Of a stretch of 8,889 nt of DNA, positions 1-5,400 are shown in pieces. Source of the DNA: Acidimicrobiaceae bacterium (lineage in GTDB: Bacteria; Actinomycetota; Acidimicrobiia; Acidimicrobiales; Palsa-688); the NCBI GenBank assembly GCA_009785715.1, contig WQVT01000063.1, positions 1 through 8,889 of the forward strand. Reading direction: 5' to 3'. How positions within the stretch are numbered: the first letter of the stretch is position 1; each line of letters opens with the position of its first letter. The notes below the pieces were generated by a model that worked only from the letters and a program-made list of their open reading frames with translations, did no database searches and was not told where the DNA came from. Both the position numbers and the translations under genes were made by a program.

Positions 1-83
1 GCGCAGGGATGCTCGGACAGGTATTCGACGATCGCTCGCCGGGTCGGGTCCCCGAGGGCCTCCAGTGCTCGTGCGTTAGTCAT
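1..83 (-). CDS. ArsR-family HTH transcriptional regulator (5' end only)
   Basis: Only the first 27 codons are present; the gene runs off the left edge. The frame starts with ATG at 83-81 and reads MTNARALEALGDPTRRAIVE..., followed by YLSEHPC. The stretch ALGDPTRRAIVEYLSE is typical of the first helices of ArsR/SmtB winged-helix repressors, especially the metal-independent SdpR-like group that often sits beside an AHSA1/SRPBCC gene. Whether such a partner exists cannot be seen here. A promoter-like TTGACA-N16-TACACT lies just upstream on the same strand, and a perfect palindrome overlaps its -10, which is the arrangement expected for self-repression. The family call rests on a short segment but is distinctive. 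Ligand or metal specificity cannot be judged because the sensing residues lie outside the window. Confidence 0.8.
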   Translation of the reverse strand, partial: MTNARALEALGDPTRRAIVEYLSEHPC

Positions 84-84
84 A

Positions 85-97
85 ACTTACGGTAAGT
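85..97. promoter_or_regulatory. Perfect palindrome, candidate ArsR operator
   Basis: ACTTAC-G-GTAAGT is a perfect 6+1+6 inverted repeat starting 1 nt upstream of the arsR-like start codon. It overlaps the last bases of the predicted -10 (TACACT, read on the minus strand). A third copy of the half-site, CTTACG, lies at 103-108. A repressor bound here would block arsR transcription. Assignment to the ArsR-like protein is inferred from position only. Confidence 0.45.
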
Positions 98-122
98 GTA
101 GGCTTACGCATTCGAATGTCAA
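95..122 (-). promoter_or_regulatory. Predicted promoter of the arsR-like gene
   Basis: Read on the minus strand, a consensus -35 TTGACA (122-117) is followed after 16 nt by TACACT (100-95), a good -10. The initiation point would fall close to the ATG at 83, so the 5' leader would be very short. The spacer between the boxes contains the perfect 10-bp palindrome CATTCGAATG (109-118), which overlaps the -35 by 2 bp. Confidence 0.5.
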
Positions 123-126
123 GCGT

Positions 127-156
127 TTGACCTCACATTCGGGGCAGGCTGATCGT
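127..156 (+). promoter_or_regulatory. Possible promoter of the alkylation-repair operon
   Basis: TTGACC at 127-132 resembles a -35 hexamer and lies back to back, 4 bp away, with the minus-strand TTGACA. The two form the dyad GTCAA-GCGT-TTGAC (118-131). The -10 is weak: with an 18-nt spacer it would be GATCGT (151-156). Initiation would then fall at about 163-166, giving a leaderless or nearly leaderless alkB mRNA, in line with the lack of a Shine-Dalgarno sequence before ATG 166. This is a low-confidence reading because the -10 is poor. Confidence 0.25.
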
Positions 157-165
157 TTACCAAGC

Positions 166-936
166 ATGAGCACGTACACGTCCCCCAGATCACGGATGGG
201 CAAAAGTCGCCTCGGCGGCGTCCCGACGGCGCTGGACGAGCCCGACGCGCCAGGCCAGCTTCGACTGCCGCTCCCGGACGGGGCACCGCCGCCACCGGTC
301 AGCCGCAGCGAGCCACGACCCGGGGTCGTCCACATCCGCGGCTGGCTCACGCCCGCCGCACAGCGGCGCCTCGTCGAGGACTTCCGTCGCTGGGCCCTTC
401 CGCCGGCCGGTCTGCGCCACCCGCGGGTCCCCTCCGGTCACCTGATGAGCGTGCAGTCGGTGTGCCTGGGCTGGCACTGGCAGCCGTATGCCTACTCGCG
501 CACGGCGGACGACACCGACGGCGCCCCGGTCAAGCCGCTCCCCGTCGACCTCGCCGACCTCGCAAAGGCGGCGGTGCTCGACGCCTACGGCGGGTCTGAC
601 GCCTTCGCCTACGAGCCCGACGCGGCGATCGTCAACCTCTACCAGCCGGACGCCCGCCTCGGCCTGCACACCGACGGCGAGGAGCCCTCGCCGGCGCCGG
701 TGGTGACCATCAGCGTGGGTGACGACTGCGTCTTCCGGTTGGCGGGCGTGGGCTACCGCACCGGGCCGTTCACCGACCTCACGCTCGCCTCGGGCGACCT
801 GCTCGTCTTCGGCCGTGAGGCGCGGCGCGTCTACCACGGCGTGCCCCGCGTGATCGGTGGGACTGCGCCGCCCGGCCTCGGCCTCCCGCCCGGCCGGCTC
901 TCCGTCACGATCCGCCAGACCGGGCTCGAGGGCTGA
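166..936 (+). CDS. alkB: AlkB-type 2-oxoglutarate/Fe(II) DNA dioxygenase
   Basis: This is predicted to remove alkyl lesions (such as 1-methyladenine and 3-methylcytosine) from DNA by oxidative demethylation, using Fe(II), O2 and 2-oxoglutarate. The full AlkB signature is visible. NLYQPDARLGLHTD gives the HxD iron ligands (about His168 and Asp170 from this start). YHGVPRV gives the distal His (about 224). RLSVTIRQ gives the RxxxxxR motif (about Arg244 and Arg250) that holds 2-oxoglutarate. The 256-residue length is slightly above E. coli AlkB because of a Pro-rich N-terminal tail. ATG 166 was chosen although it has no Shine-Dalgarno; in-frame alternatives are TTG 127, which would overlap the predicted -35, and ATG 196. 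It is the first gene of a compact rightward operon with a sigma factor and further alkylation-repair genes. The function is secure and the start is not. Confidence 0.93.
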   Translation: MSTYTSPRSRMGKSRLGGVPTALDEPDAPGQLRLPLPDGAPPPPVSRSEPRPGVVHIRGWLTPAAQRRLVEDFRRWALPPAGLRHPRVPSGHLMSVQSVCLGWHWQPYAYSRTADDTDGAPVKPLPVDLADLAKAAVLDAYGGSDAFAYEPDAAIVNLYQPDARLGLHTDGEEPSPAPVVTISVGDDCVFRLAGVGYRTGPFTDLTLASGDLLVFGREARRVYHGVPRVIGGTAPPGLGLPPGRLSVTIRQTGLEG

Positions 937-960
937 GCGGTTCCGCCGCCGTTCGAGACC

Positions 961-1410
961 GTGGTGGCCGAGCAGGGCCCGACCGTCTGGCGGGTGTGCC
1001 GGGCGCTCCTCGGCCAGGCCGACGCAGAGGACGCCTGGTCGGAGACCTTCCTCGCCGCCCTGCGGGCGTACCCCCGCCTCCGCCGTGACAGCAACGTCAC
1101 CGGTTGGCTCGTGACGATCGCCCACCGCAAGGCCCTCGATCAGCTCCGCGCCCGCGCCCGCCGGCCGGTGCCCACGGCAGACCTACCGGAGGCGGCGGGG
1201 GAGCCGGCCGAGTCCGACGGCGGGCTGGCCGAGGCCCTGGAGGCGTTGCCCCCCAAACAGCGGGGCGCGGTCGTGTACCGCTACCTCGCAGACCTTCCTT
1301 ATTCCGAGATCGCCGACTTGCTCGAGTGCAGCGAGGCGGCGGCCCGGCGCAGCGCATCCGACGGGATCGCCAAGCTGCGCCGCCTGTATCCAAATGGAGT
1401 ACCTCTATGA
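961..1410 (+). CDS. Small ECF-type RNA polymerase sigma factor
   Basis: This 149-residue sigma-70 family protein of the ECF type contains only regions 2 and 4. Region 2 spans about residues 8-68; it includes DAEDAWSETFLAALRAYP for core binding and -10 recognition, then GWLVTIAHRKALDQLRARAR. Region 4 spans about 88-142; ALEALPPKQRGAVVYRYLADL precedes the helix-turn-helix YSEIADLLECSEAAARRSASDG, which reads the -35. No anti-sigma gene lies beside it. It is embedded among alkylation-repair genes, so it probably drives this operon or a wider repair regulon (inference). The start is GTG 961, with GTG 964 possible; both lack a clear Shine-Dalgarno. The conserved PPPFETV-like beginning of region 2 lies just upstream in the same frame with no start codon before it (see findings). 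The stop overlaps the next start as ATGA. Confidence 0.88.
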   Translation: MVAEQGPTVWRVCRALLGQADAEDAWSETFLAALRAYPRLRRDSNVTGWLVTIAHRKALDQLRARARRPVPTADLPEAAGEPAESDGGLAEALEALPPKQRGAVVYRYLADLPYSEIADLLECSEAAARRSASDGIAKLRRLYPNGVPL

Positions 1411-1976
1411 CCACCACCCCGTTGCTCGCTGCGCTCCATGAACGGCTCGCCGAGCGCGCCGAGGCCGAGGGCATCCTCGACGTCGCCTACCGCGTGATCG
1501 ACAGCCCCTTCGGCCCCCTTCTCCTCGCCGCCACCCCCGAGGGGCTGATCCGGGTGAGCTACGCCATCGAGGATCACGACCGGGTCCTCGCTCGCCTGGC
1601 CGAGCAGGTCAGCCCCCGGATCCTCGAGGCCCCCGCAAGACTGGATCGCGCCGCCGCGCAGCTGGACGAGTACTTCGCCGGCCGGCGCCGGCGCTTCGAC
1701 CTGCCGCTCGACCTCCGGCTGGCCCGTGGCTTCCGCCTCCAGGTCCTCGAGCACCTGCCGTCGATCGGCTACGGGACCACCGAGAGCTACGCCTCGGTGG
1801 CCGCCGCGTCCGGTCGCCCGACGGCGGTGCGCGCCGCCGCCGGGGCGTGTTCCCACAACCCCTTGCCGTTGGTGATCCCCTGCCACCGGGTCGTCCGCAG
1901 CGACGGCTCGCTCGGCGGGTACCTGGGTGGCACGGAGGTCAAACGGACGCTGCTCGACCTCGAGGCGGCGGCATGA
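1407..1976 (+). CDS. ogt: Methylated-DNA--[protein]-cysteine S-methyltransferase
   Basis: This suicide repair protein transfers the alkyl group from O6-methylguanine (and O4-methylthymine) in DNA to its own cysteine. The active-site motif PCHRV is present with Cys159 as acceptor. It is preceded by AVRAAAGACSHNPLPLVI, which carries the base-flipping Arg (about 142) and the conserved NP. An RNase H-like N-terminal half (about 25-100, starting YRVIDSPFGPLLLAATPEGL) is also present. The 189 residues match stand-alone Ogt or the C-terminal half of Ada. There is no Ada metal-binding or AraC domain in this chain; an Ada-type zinc domain is encoded separately two genes downstream. ATG 1407 overlaps the sigma stop by 4 nt and has GGAG 7 nt upstream, inside the sigma gene. 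The stop overlaps the next start in the same ATGA way, so translation is probably coupled. Confidence 0.95.
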   Translation: MTTTPLLAALHERLAERAEAEGILDVAYRVIDSPFGPLLLAATPEGLIRVSYAIEDHDRVLARLAEQVSPRILEAPARLDRAAAQLDEYFAGRRRRFDLPLDLRLARGFRLQVLEHLPSIGYGTTESYASVAAASGRPTAVRAAAGACSHNPLPLVIPCHRVVRSDGSLGGYLGGTEVKRTLLDLEAAA

Positions 1977-2683
1977 CCGGCGTCGCCGGCCGCGTCGCCG
2001 CCCTCGACTGGGAGGCGGCGGAGGCCGGGCTCGACGACGCCGGCTGCGTCGTGGCCGGCACGGTCCTGGGTGACGGCGAGCGGGCCGGGCTCGCCGCCCT
2101 CTACGACGACGATGCCCGCTTTCGGGCGACGATCAACATGGCCGCCCATCGCTTCGGCGAGGGCGAGTACCGCTACTTCGGGTACCCGCTCCCGGGGTTG
2201 GTCGCCGAACTGCGGGAGGCGTTCTGGCCGCATCTGCTGCCCGTCGCCCGGCGCTGGGCCGAGCGACTCGGCCGGCCGTCGCCGTGGCCCGACGAGCTCG
2301 CCGACTGGCTCGAGCGTTGCCACCGGGCGGGCCAGCATCGCCCGACGCCGTTGATGCTCCGCTACGGGGCCGGCGACTGGAACGCCCTGCACCGGGATCT
2401 CTACGGGGACCTGGTGTTCCCCCTGCAGGTGGTGATCGGCCTGGACCGCCCGGGGCGTGACTACACCGGCGGCGAGTTCGTCACGGTCGAGCAACGCCCC
2501 CGCGCCCAGTCACGCGCCACGTCCCTCTCCATCGGCGCCGGTGAGGCACTGGTCTTCACCACCCGCGATCGCCCGGTCCGAAGCGCCCGGGGGGCTTCGG
2601 CCGCACCGATGCGCCACGGCGTGAGCGTGGTGCGCAGCGGCCGGCGCCGCACCCTCGGCCTGGTCTTCCACGATGCCGCCTGA
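1973..2683 (+). CDS. 2OG-Fe(II) oxygenase of the alkylation-repair operon
   Basis: This 236-residue protein is a second 2-oxoglutarate/Fe(II) dioxygenase, clearly different in sequence from the AlkB protein upstream. WNALHRDLYGDLVFPLQ supplies the HxD ligands (His140, Asp142). MRHGVSVV supplies the distal His (215), and Arg225 or Arg226 before TLGLVFHDA is the likely 2-oxoglutarate-binding residue. Other conserved-looking blocks are GQHRPTPLMLRYG (about 120-132) and TGGEFVTVEQRPRAQSR (about 165-181). I recognise this as a family usually annotated only as 2OG-Fe(II) oxygenase or prolyl-hydroxylase-like; its substrate is unknown to me. Position between ogt and the Ada zinc-domain gene suggests a role in alkylation damage, either on nucleic acid or protein. 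Its ATG overlaps the ogt stop by 4 nt and its end overlaps the next frame by 11 nt. Confidence 0.85.
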   Translation: MTGVAGRVAALDWEAAEAGLDDAGCVVAGTVLGDGERAGLAALYDDDARFRATINMAAHRFGEGEYRYFGYPLPGLVAELREAFWPHLLPVARRWAERLGRPSPWPDELADWLERCHRAGQHRPTPLMLRYGAGDWNALHRDLYGDLVFPLQVVIGLDRPGRDYTGGEFVTVEQRPRAQSRATSLSIGAGEALVFTTRDRPVRSARGASAAPMRHGVSVVRSGRRRTLGLVFHDAA

Positions 2684-2948
2684 GCGCAGCTGGCGCCTGA
2701 TCGGGGCCGACGGGCGTCCCTACGACAGTCCCCGTCCGGGGACGCTCGGCGGCCACCGGCGCGGCCGGATCTACGGCCGGCTCGACTGCCCCTCCGCACT
2801 CCGGGCGATCGGGCGGGGCGGCTACGTCGCCGACCGGGTGTTCTTCGCGGACGAGGACACGGCGCGCGCCGCCGGGTACCGACCCTGCGCCGTGTGCCTG
2901 CCCGAGGCCTATCGCCGCTGGCGGGTCCGTATGCTCACGGGACCTTGA
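2673..2948 (+). CDS. Stand-alone Ada-type metal-binding domain protein
   Basis: This 91-residue protein resembles the N-terminal zinc domain of Ada, which in E. coli accepts methyl groups from DNA phosphotriesters on a zinc-bound cysteine. The match is IYGRLDCPSALRAI (31-44), then GGYVADRVFFADEDTARAAGYRPCAVCLPEAYRRW (49-83). The pair PCAVC (Cys72, Cys75) corresponds to Ada Cys69/Cys72, and Cys39 to one of Cys38/Cys42. Only three cysteines exist in the whole protein, so one of the four classical ligands is absent or replaced. No AraC-type DNA-binding region follows. ATG 2673 overlaps the previous gene by 11 nt in another frame and is the only sensible start. Membership of the alkylation operon is firm. 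Whether it repairs, senses methylation or does neither is open. Confidence 0.8.
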   Translation: MPPERSWRLIGADGRPYDSPRPGTLGGHRRGRIYGRLDCPSALRAIGRGGYVADRVFFADEDTARAAGYRPCAVCLPEAYRRWRVRMLTGP

Positions 2949-2961
2949 TCGGAGGTCGGTT

Positions 2962-4893
2962 GTGGGGCGAAGCGTTTTCCGACTGGTGGCCACCATGGTC
3001 GGGGTGCTGGCGCTGGTCGGCATCTGGCCGGCGGGGCGGGCCTCCGCCCTCAGCATCCATTTGACCCACCTCTCCGTCACCCCCTCCAAGGGGTTGGTCT
3101 CGGACGAGGCGGTGCGCGTCTCGGTGAGGGGTGGCTACGCGGGCACCACCTACGCCGTGACGGTCTGCGGGCCGAAGGTGCTCGAATTGCTGCTCGGCTC
3201 GGCCGAGGACGGCTGCGACGCCACGCACAACGACATCGTCACGGTCGATGCCGGCGGGCACGCGGCGACCACCCTCGAGGTGCCGGCGGTGTTGACGACG
3301 GCGGATGGCGCCGTGGACTGCCGGCGGGGCGGGTGCTTCCTTTCGCTGCTCGCCCTGCACGGCACCGGCACCTTCGGGCTCGGAGACCTGCTGGTGAAGG
3401 GGCTGTCGTTCGCCGGCGACGCGTGCGCCCTGGACCGCTGCGCCGTTCCCACCGACGCCTGGGACCCGAGCCTCGGTCAGCCGCTGCATGTGGACCGAGC
3501 GGTACGGCCGGTGGGGAGCCCGATCTCGGTCACCCTCCGACCCGGACCCGCCGGCACGCTCTCGGCGGCCGGCTCGGTCACGGGCCCCGACGAGGGGAAC
3601 GGGCTCGCCACCGCCGGTGATCCCCCCTCAGGCGGGTCGGCGCTCACCGGCGAGGGGCTGCTGCGGCTCGACCTCGAGGCGCCGGGCACGTCATGGGGGC
3701 CCGGCGTGCCGAGCTCGACCGTCGTGGACGCCACCCTCACCGACCTCGACACCGGCCGCCGGGTCGGCACGCAGCAGTTCGTCCTCTTCTGGGGCGCCGC
3801 CCCGTTCGTCTACGCCGGCTTCGCCGGCGGGGTCACCACGGCCCACCGCTACCGGGTGACCGTCGAGGCCGAGCCGCCCGCCGCTGCCGGTGGGCTGTCG
3901 CAACCGGCGGCGCACCACAACCCCGTCGTCGTCCTGAAGGGCGCCGAGCTCGAGGTGGTGCCGCCTTCCGACCCGTCCTATCTGGCGTATGCCTACGCCC
4001 CGGTGCTCTACGGTCGCTCCACCTCGGCCCTGCACGACGTGCCGCTGCTCGTCTACGCGCAGGCGACCCCGGCGCGCGGCGGCGCAACCCACCTCTCCTA
4101 CACCTACGTCTTCAGCCACGAGGACGCCGGCACGGGGTTCTTCCCGTTCCTCGCGTACGGCGGTTGGGGGCGCACGACCGACATCGAGACGGCGCTCTCG
4201 TTCAACGTGGGGGCCGGCGGCAAGGTGAGTGATGCCCGATACCTGTGGGGTGGGCAGCCGGCCGGCTTCGCCGACAGCCGCACGTCGCTCCGGGAGGTCG
4301 ACGAGCCCTTCGACGGAACCTGGGACGGCCGCCATCCGGTGATCCGTGACGCGACGGGCAACAACGACTTCGCCGAGTCGGGGACGACCCGGTTCCGCTT
4401 CCAGCTGGCGCCGGTGGCGGCGCCCCGGCCCGGGCAGACGAGGGAGGCGGTGATGGACGCGAATCCCTTCACCTACAAGGTGACGGCCGAGGAGATCCCC
4501 CGCTGGCACGTGCAGACGAGCACCGATCCGGCCTCGGCGCAGCCCGGTGAGGCCGGCCAGTACGCCATCGTCGACCTGGACACCGCCGACCGGAACCGCA
4601 GCGGCTCTGTCTCGTCCGTGGCGGTGGCGGTGCGGCTGTCCGGCTCGAACCGTTGGTACTCGAGCGATCAGGGCCGGGGGATCTCGCTCGTCGGCACCGG
4701 ACACGTGCGCACCGCCGTCAAGCTCCCGCTCGGCTGGACACACCGCTACGTGACCGGGCTTCGGGTGGCCGTACGGCCGGCGAGCGAGGCCGCCACCGTC
4801 GGGGTGGTTGCGCTCCACCTCGAGCGCTTCGATCCCTCGGATCTACGGGTGGTCGCGCTGGCGGCCCCGCCGCCGGTTGTCGTGGCGGGATAA
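2962..4893 (+). CDS. Large predicted secreted protein with Ig-like N-terminus, function unknown
   Basis: This 643-residue protein has a clear signal peptide: Arg3 and Arg7, a hydrophobic core at about 8-22, and probable cleavage after GRASA (residue 29). Residues about 33-130 (LSVTPSKGLVSDEAVRVSVRGG..., with Cys69, Cys85, Cys120 and Cys125) look like a neocarzinostatin/Ig-like beta domain common in secreted actinobacterial proteins; Cys155 and Cys160 follow. A Gly/Pro-rich linker covers about 195-230. Residues about 330-520 contain a distinct block: YAYAPVLYGRS, LSYTYVFSHEDAGTGFFPFL, then GGWGRTTDIE. It resembles sequences I have seen in uncharacterised extracellular proteins but cannot name. 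The last 120 residues look beta-rich. No membrane anchor is seen at the C-terminus. GTG 2962 has GGAGG 6 nt upstream (2951-2955). It starts 13 nt after the Ada-domain gene, so co-transcription is likely even though the function seems unrelated. Confidence 0.85.
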   Translation: MGRSVFRLVATMVGVLALVGIWPAGRASALSIHLTHLSVTPSKGLVSDEAVRVSVRGGYAGTTYAVTVCGPKVLELLLGSAEDGCDATHNDIVTVDAGGHAATTLEVPAVLTTADGAVDCRRGGCFLSLLALHGTGTFGLGDLLVKGLSFAGDACALDRCAVPTDAWDPSLGQPLHVDRAVRPVGSPISVTLRPGPAGTLSAAGSVTGPDEGNGLATAGDPPSGGSALTGEGLLRLDLEAPGTSWGPGVPSSTVVDATLTDLDTGRRVGTQQFVLFWGAAPFVYAGFAGGVTTAHRYRVTVEAEPPAAAGGLSQPAAHHNPVVVLKGAELEVVPPSDPSYLAYAYAPVLYGRSTSALHDVPLLVYAQATPARGGATHLSYTYVFSHEDAGTGFFPFLAYGGWGRTTDIETALSFNVGAGGKVSDARYLWGGQPAGFADSRTSLREVDEPFDGTWDGRHPVIRDATGNNDFAESGTTRFRFQLAPVAAPRPGQTREAVMDANPFTYKVTAEEIPRWHVQTSTDPASAQPGEAGQYAIVDLDTADRNRSGSVSSVAVAVRLSGSNRWYSSDQGRGISLVGTGHVRTAVKLPLGWTHRYVTGLRVAVRPASEAATVGVVALHLERFDPSDLRVVALAAPPPVVVAG

Positions 4894-4911
4894 GGCGGGT
4901 TAACAGGCCGA

Positions 4912-5277
4912 TCAGGCCGCCGGCACCCGGTCGAGGAAGCCGACCACGCGCTTCAGCGCGCCGTCGGAATCGACGAGGGCCACGTCCGAGCCGGCGATCG
5001 GCGCCTCGGCGCCCTCGGGGCCCAACTCCCAGGCGAAGCGGCACAGGTTGTGGTGCCCGTCGACGGGGCCGGTGAGCCGGAAGACGAATCCGGGGAAGCG
5101 GGCCTGCGCCTCGGCGATGGTGGCGGCGATGGCCTCGCGCCCTTCGGAGTCGCCCAATGGGTCGGTATAACGGCCGTCCTCCGCCCACGCCTGCTCGATG
5201 GCGGCGTGGCGGGCACGGGCGTCCCGCTGGTTCCAACTGTCGATGTAACGGGAGGCAATGGTTTCGAAATCCGGCAT
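4912..5277 (-). CDS. SnoaL-like / NTF2-like small protein
   Basis: This 121-residue protein shows the NTF2-like (SnoaL-type) cone fold pattern. It opens with IASRYIDSWNQRDARARHAAIEQAWAEDGRYTDPLG (about 7-42), then REAIAATIAEAQARFPGFVFRLTG (47-70). The core strands GHHNLCRFAWELGP and GSDVALVDSDGALKRVVGFLD complete the fold. Such proteins act as small hydrolases, isomerases or ligand binders, and the substrate cannot be read from sequence. Asp39 in the YTDP motif and His75/His76 line the usual pocket positions. ATG 5277 has AAGGA 9 nt upstream. The gene diverges from the XRE regulator at 5401 across a 123-nt spacer with a strong palindrome, so it is a likely target of that regulator. It converges on the secreted-protein gene with an 18-nt gap. 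Confidence 0.85.
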   Translation of the reverse strand: MPDFETIASRYIDSWNQRDARARHAAIEQAWAEDGRYTDPLGDSEGREAIAATIAEAQARFPGFVFRLTGPVDGHHNLCRFAWELGPEGAEAPIAGSDVALVDSDGALKRVVGFLDRVPAA

Positions 5278-5348
5278 GGGTTCTGGTCCTTTGGTCGAGT
5301 CGGGGTTGCTGACAGGACCGAGTGTGCGATCGTTCCGTCGGCCCGTCG

Positions 5349-5365
5349 ATTACCTGAGAGGTAAT
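5349..5365. promoter_or_regulatory. Perfect 17-bp palindrome, candidate operator of the XRE regulator
   Basis: ATTACCT-GAG-AGGTAAT is a perfect 7+3+7 inverted repeat in the spacer between the divergent SnoaL-like and XRE genes. It is centred 44 nt before the XRE start codon and about 80 nt before the SnoaL-like start. It is AT-rich against a very GC-rich background. Size and position fit a homodimeric XRE protein repressing or activating both directions. That link is inferred, not shown. Confidence 0.55.
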
Positions 5366-5369
5366 GGAA

Positions 5370-5382
5370 CCGGCGAGGCCGG
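5370..5382. promoter_or_regulatory. Second small dyad next to the candidate operator
   Basis: CCGGC-GAG-GCCGG is a perfect 5+3+5 inverted repeat whose centre lies 19 bp from that of the 17-bp palindrome, with the same GAG spacer. It may be a weaker second binding site, or only a GC-rich coincidence. Confidence 0.25.
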
Positions 5383-5400
5383 ACTCCTAGGGTCCGGGGC

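Noticed and set aside
190..1125. Long open frame on the minus strand opposite alkB and the sigma gene (311 codons)
   Set aside because: Arg/Gly/Ala/Val-rich translation with no recognisable domain. It spans two well-supported plus-strand genes and follows from high third-position G/C.
1104..1406. Upstream extension of the ogt frame into the sigma gene
   Set aside because: The extra residues are Pro/Arg/Gly-rich and unlike any methyltransferase. ATG 1407 has GGAG and the usual ATGA overlap.
1847..1972. Upstream extension of the second dioxygenase into ogt
   Set aside because: It overlaps the conserved PCHRV region of ogt in another frame. ATG 1973 gives a normal family N-terminus and a 4-nt overlap.
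3691..4818. Minus-strand open frame of 375 codons opposite the secreted-protein gene
   Set aside because: Low-complexity Arg/Gly/Val/His-rich composition. The plus-strand frame has a signal peptide, a ribosome binding site and plausible domains.
4894..4920. Possible terminator between the convergent secreted-protein and SnoaL-like genes
   Set aside because: Only a 4-bp GGCC/GGCC stem around 4906-4918, with no T-run; too weak to call.
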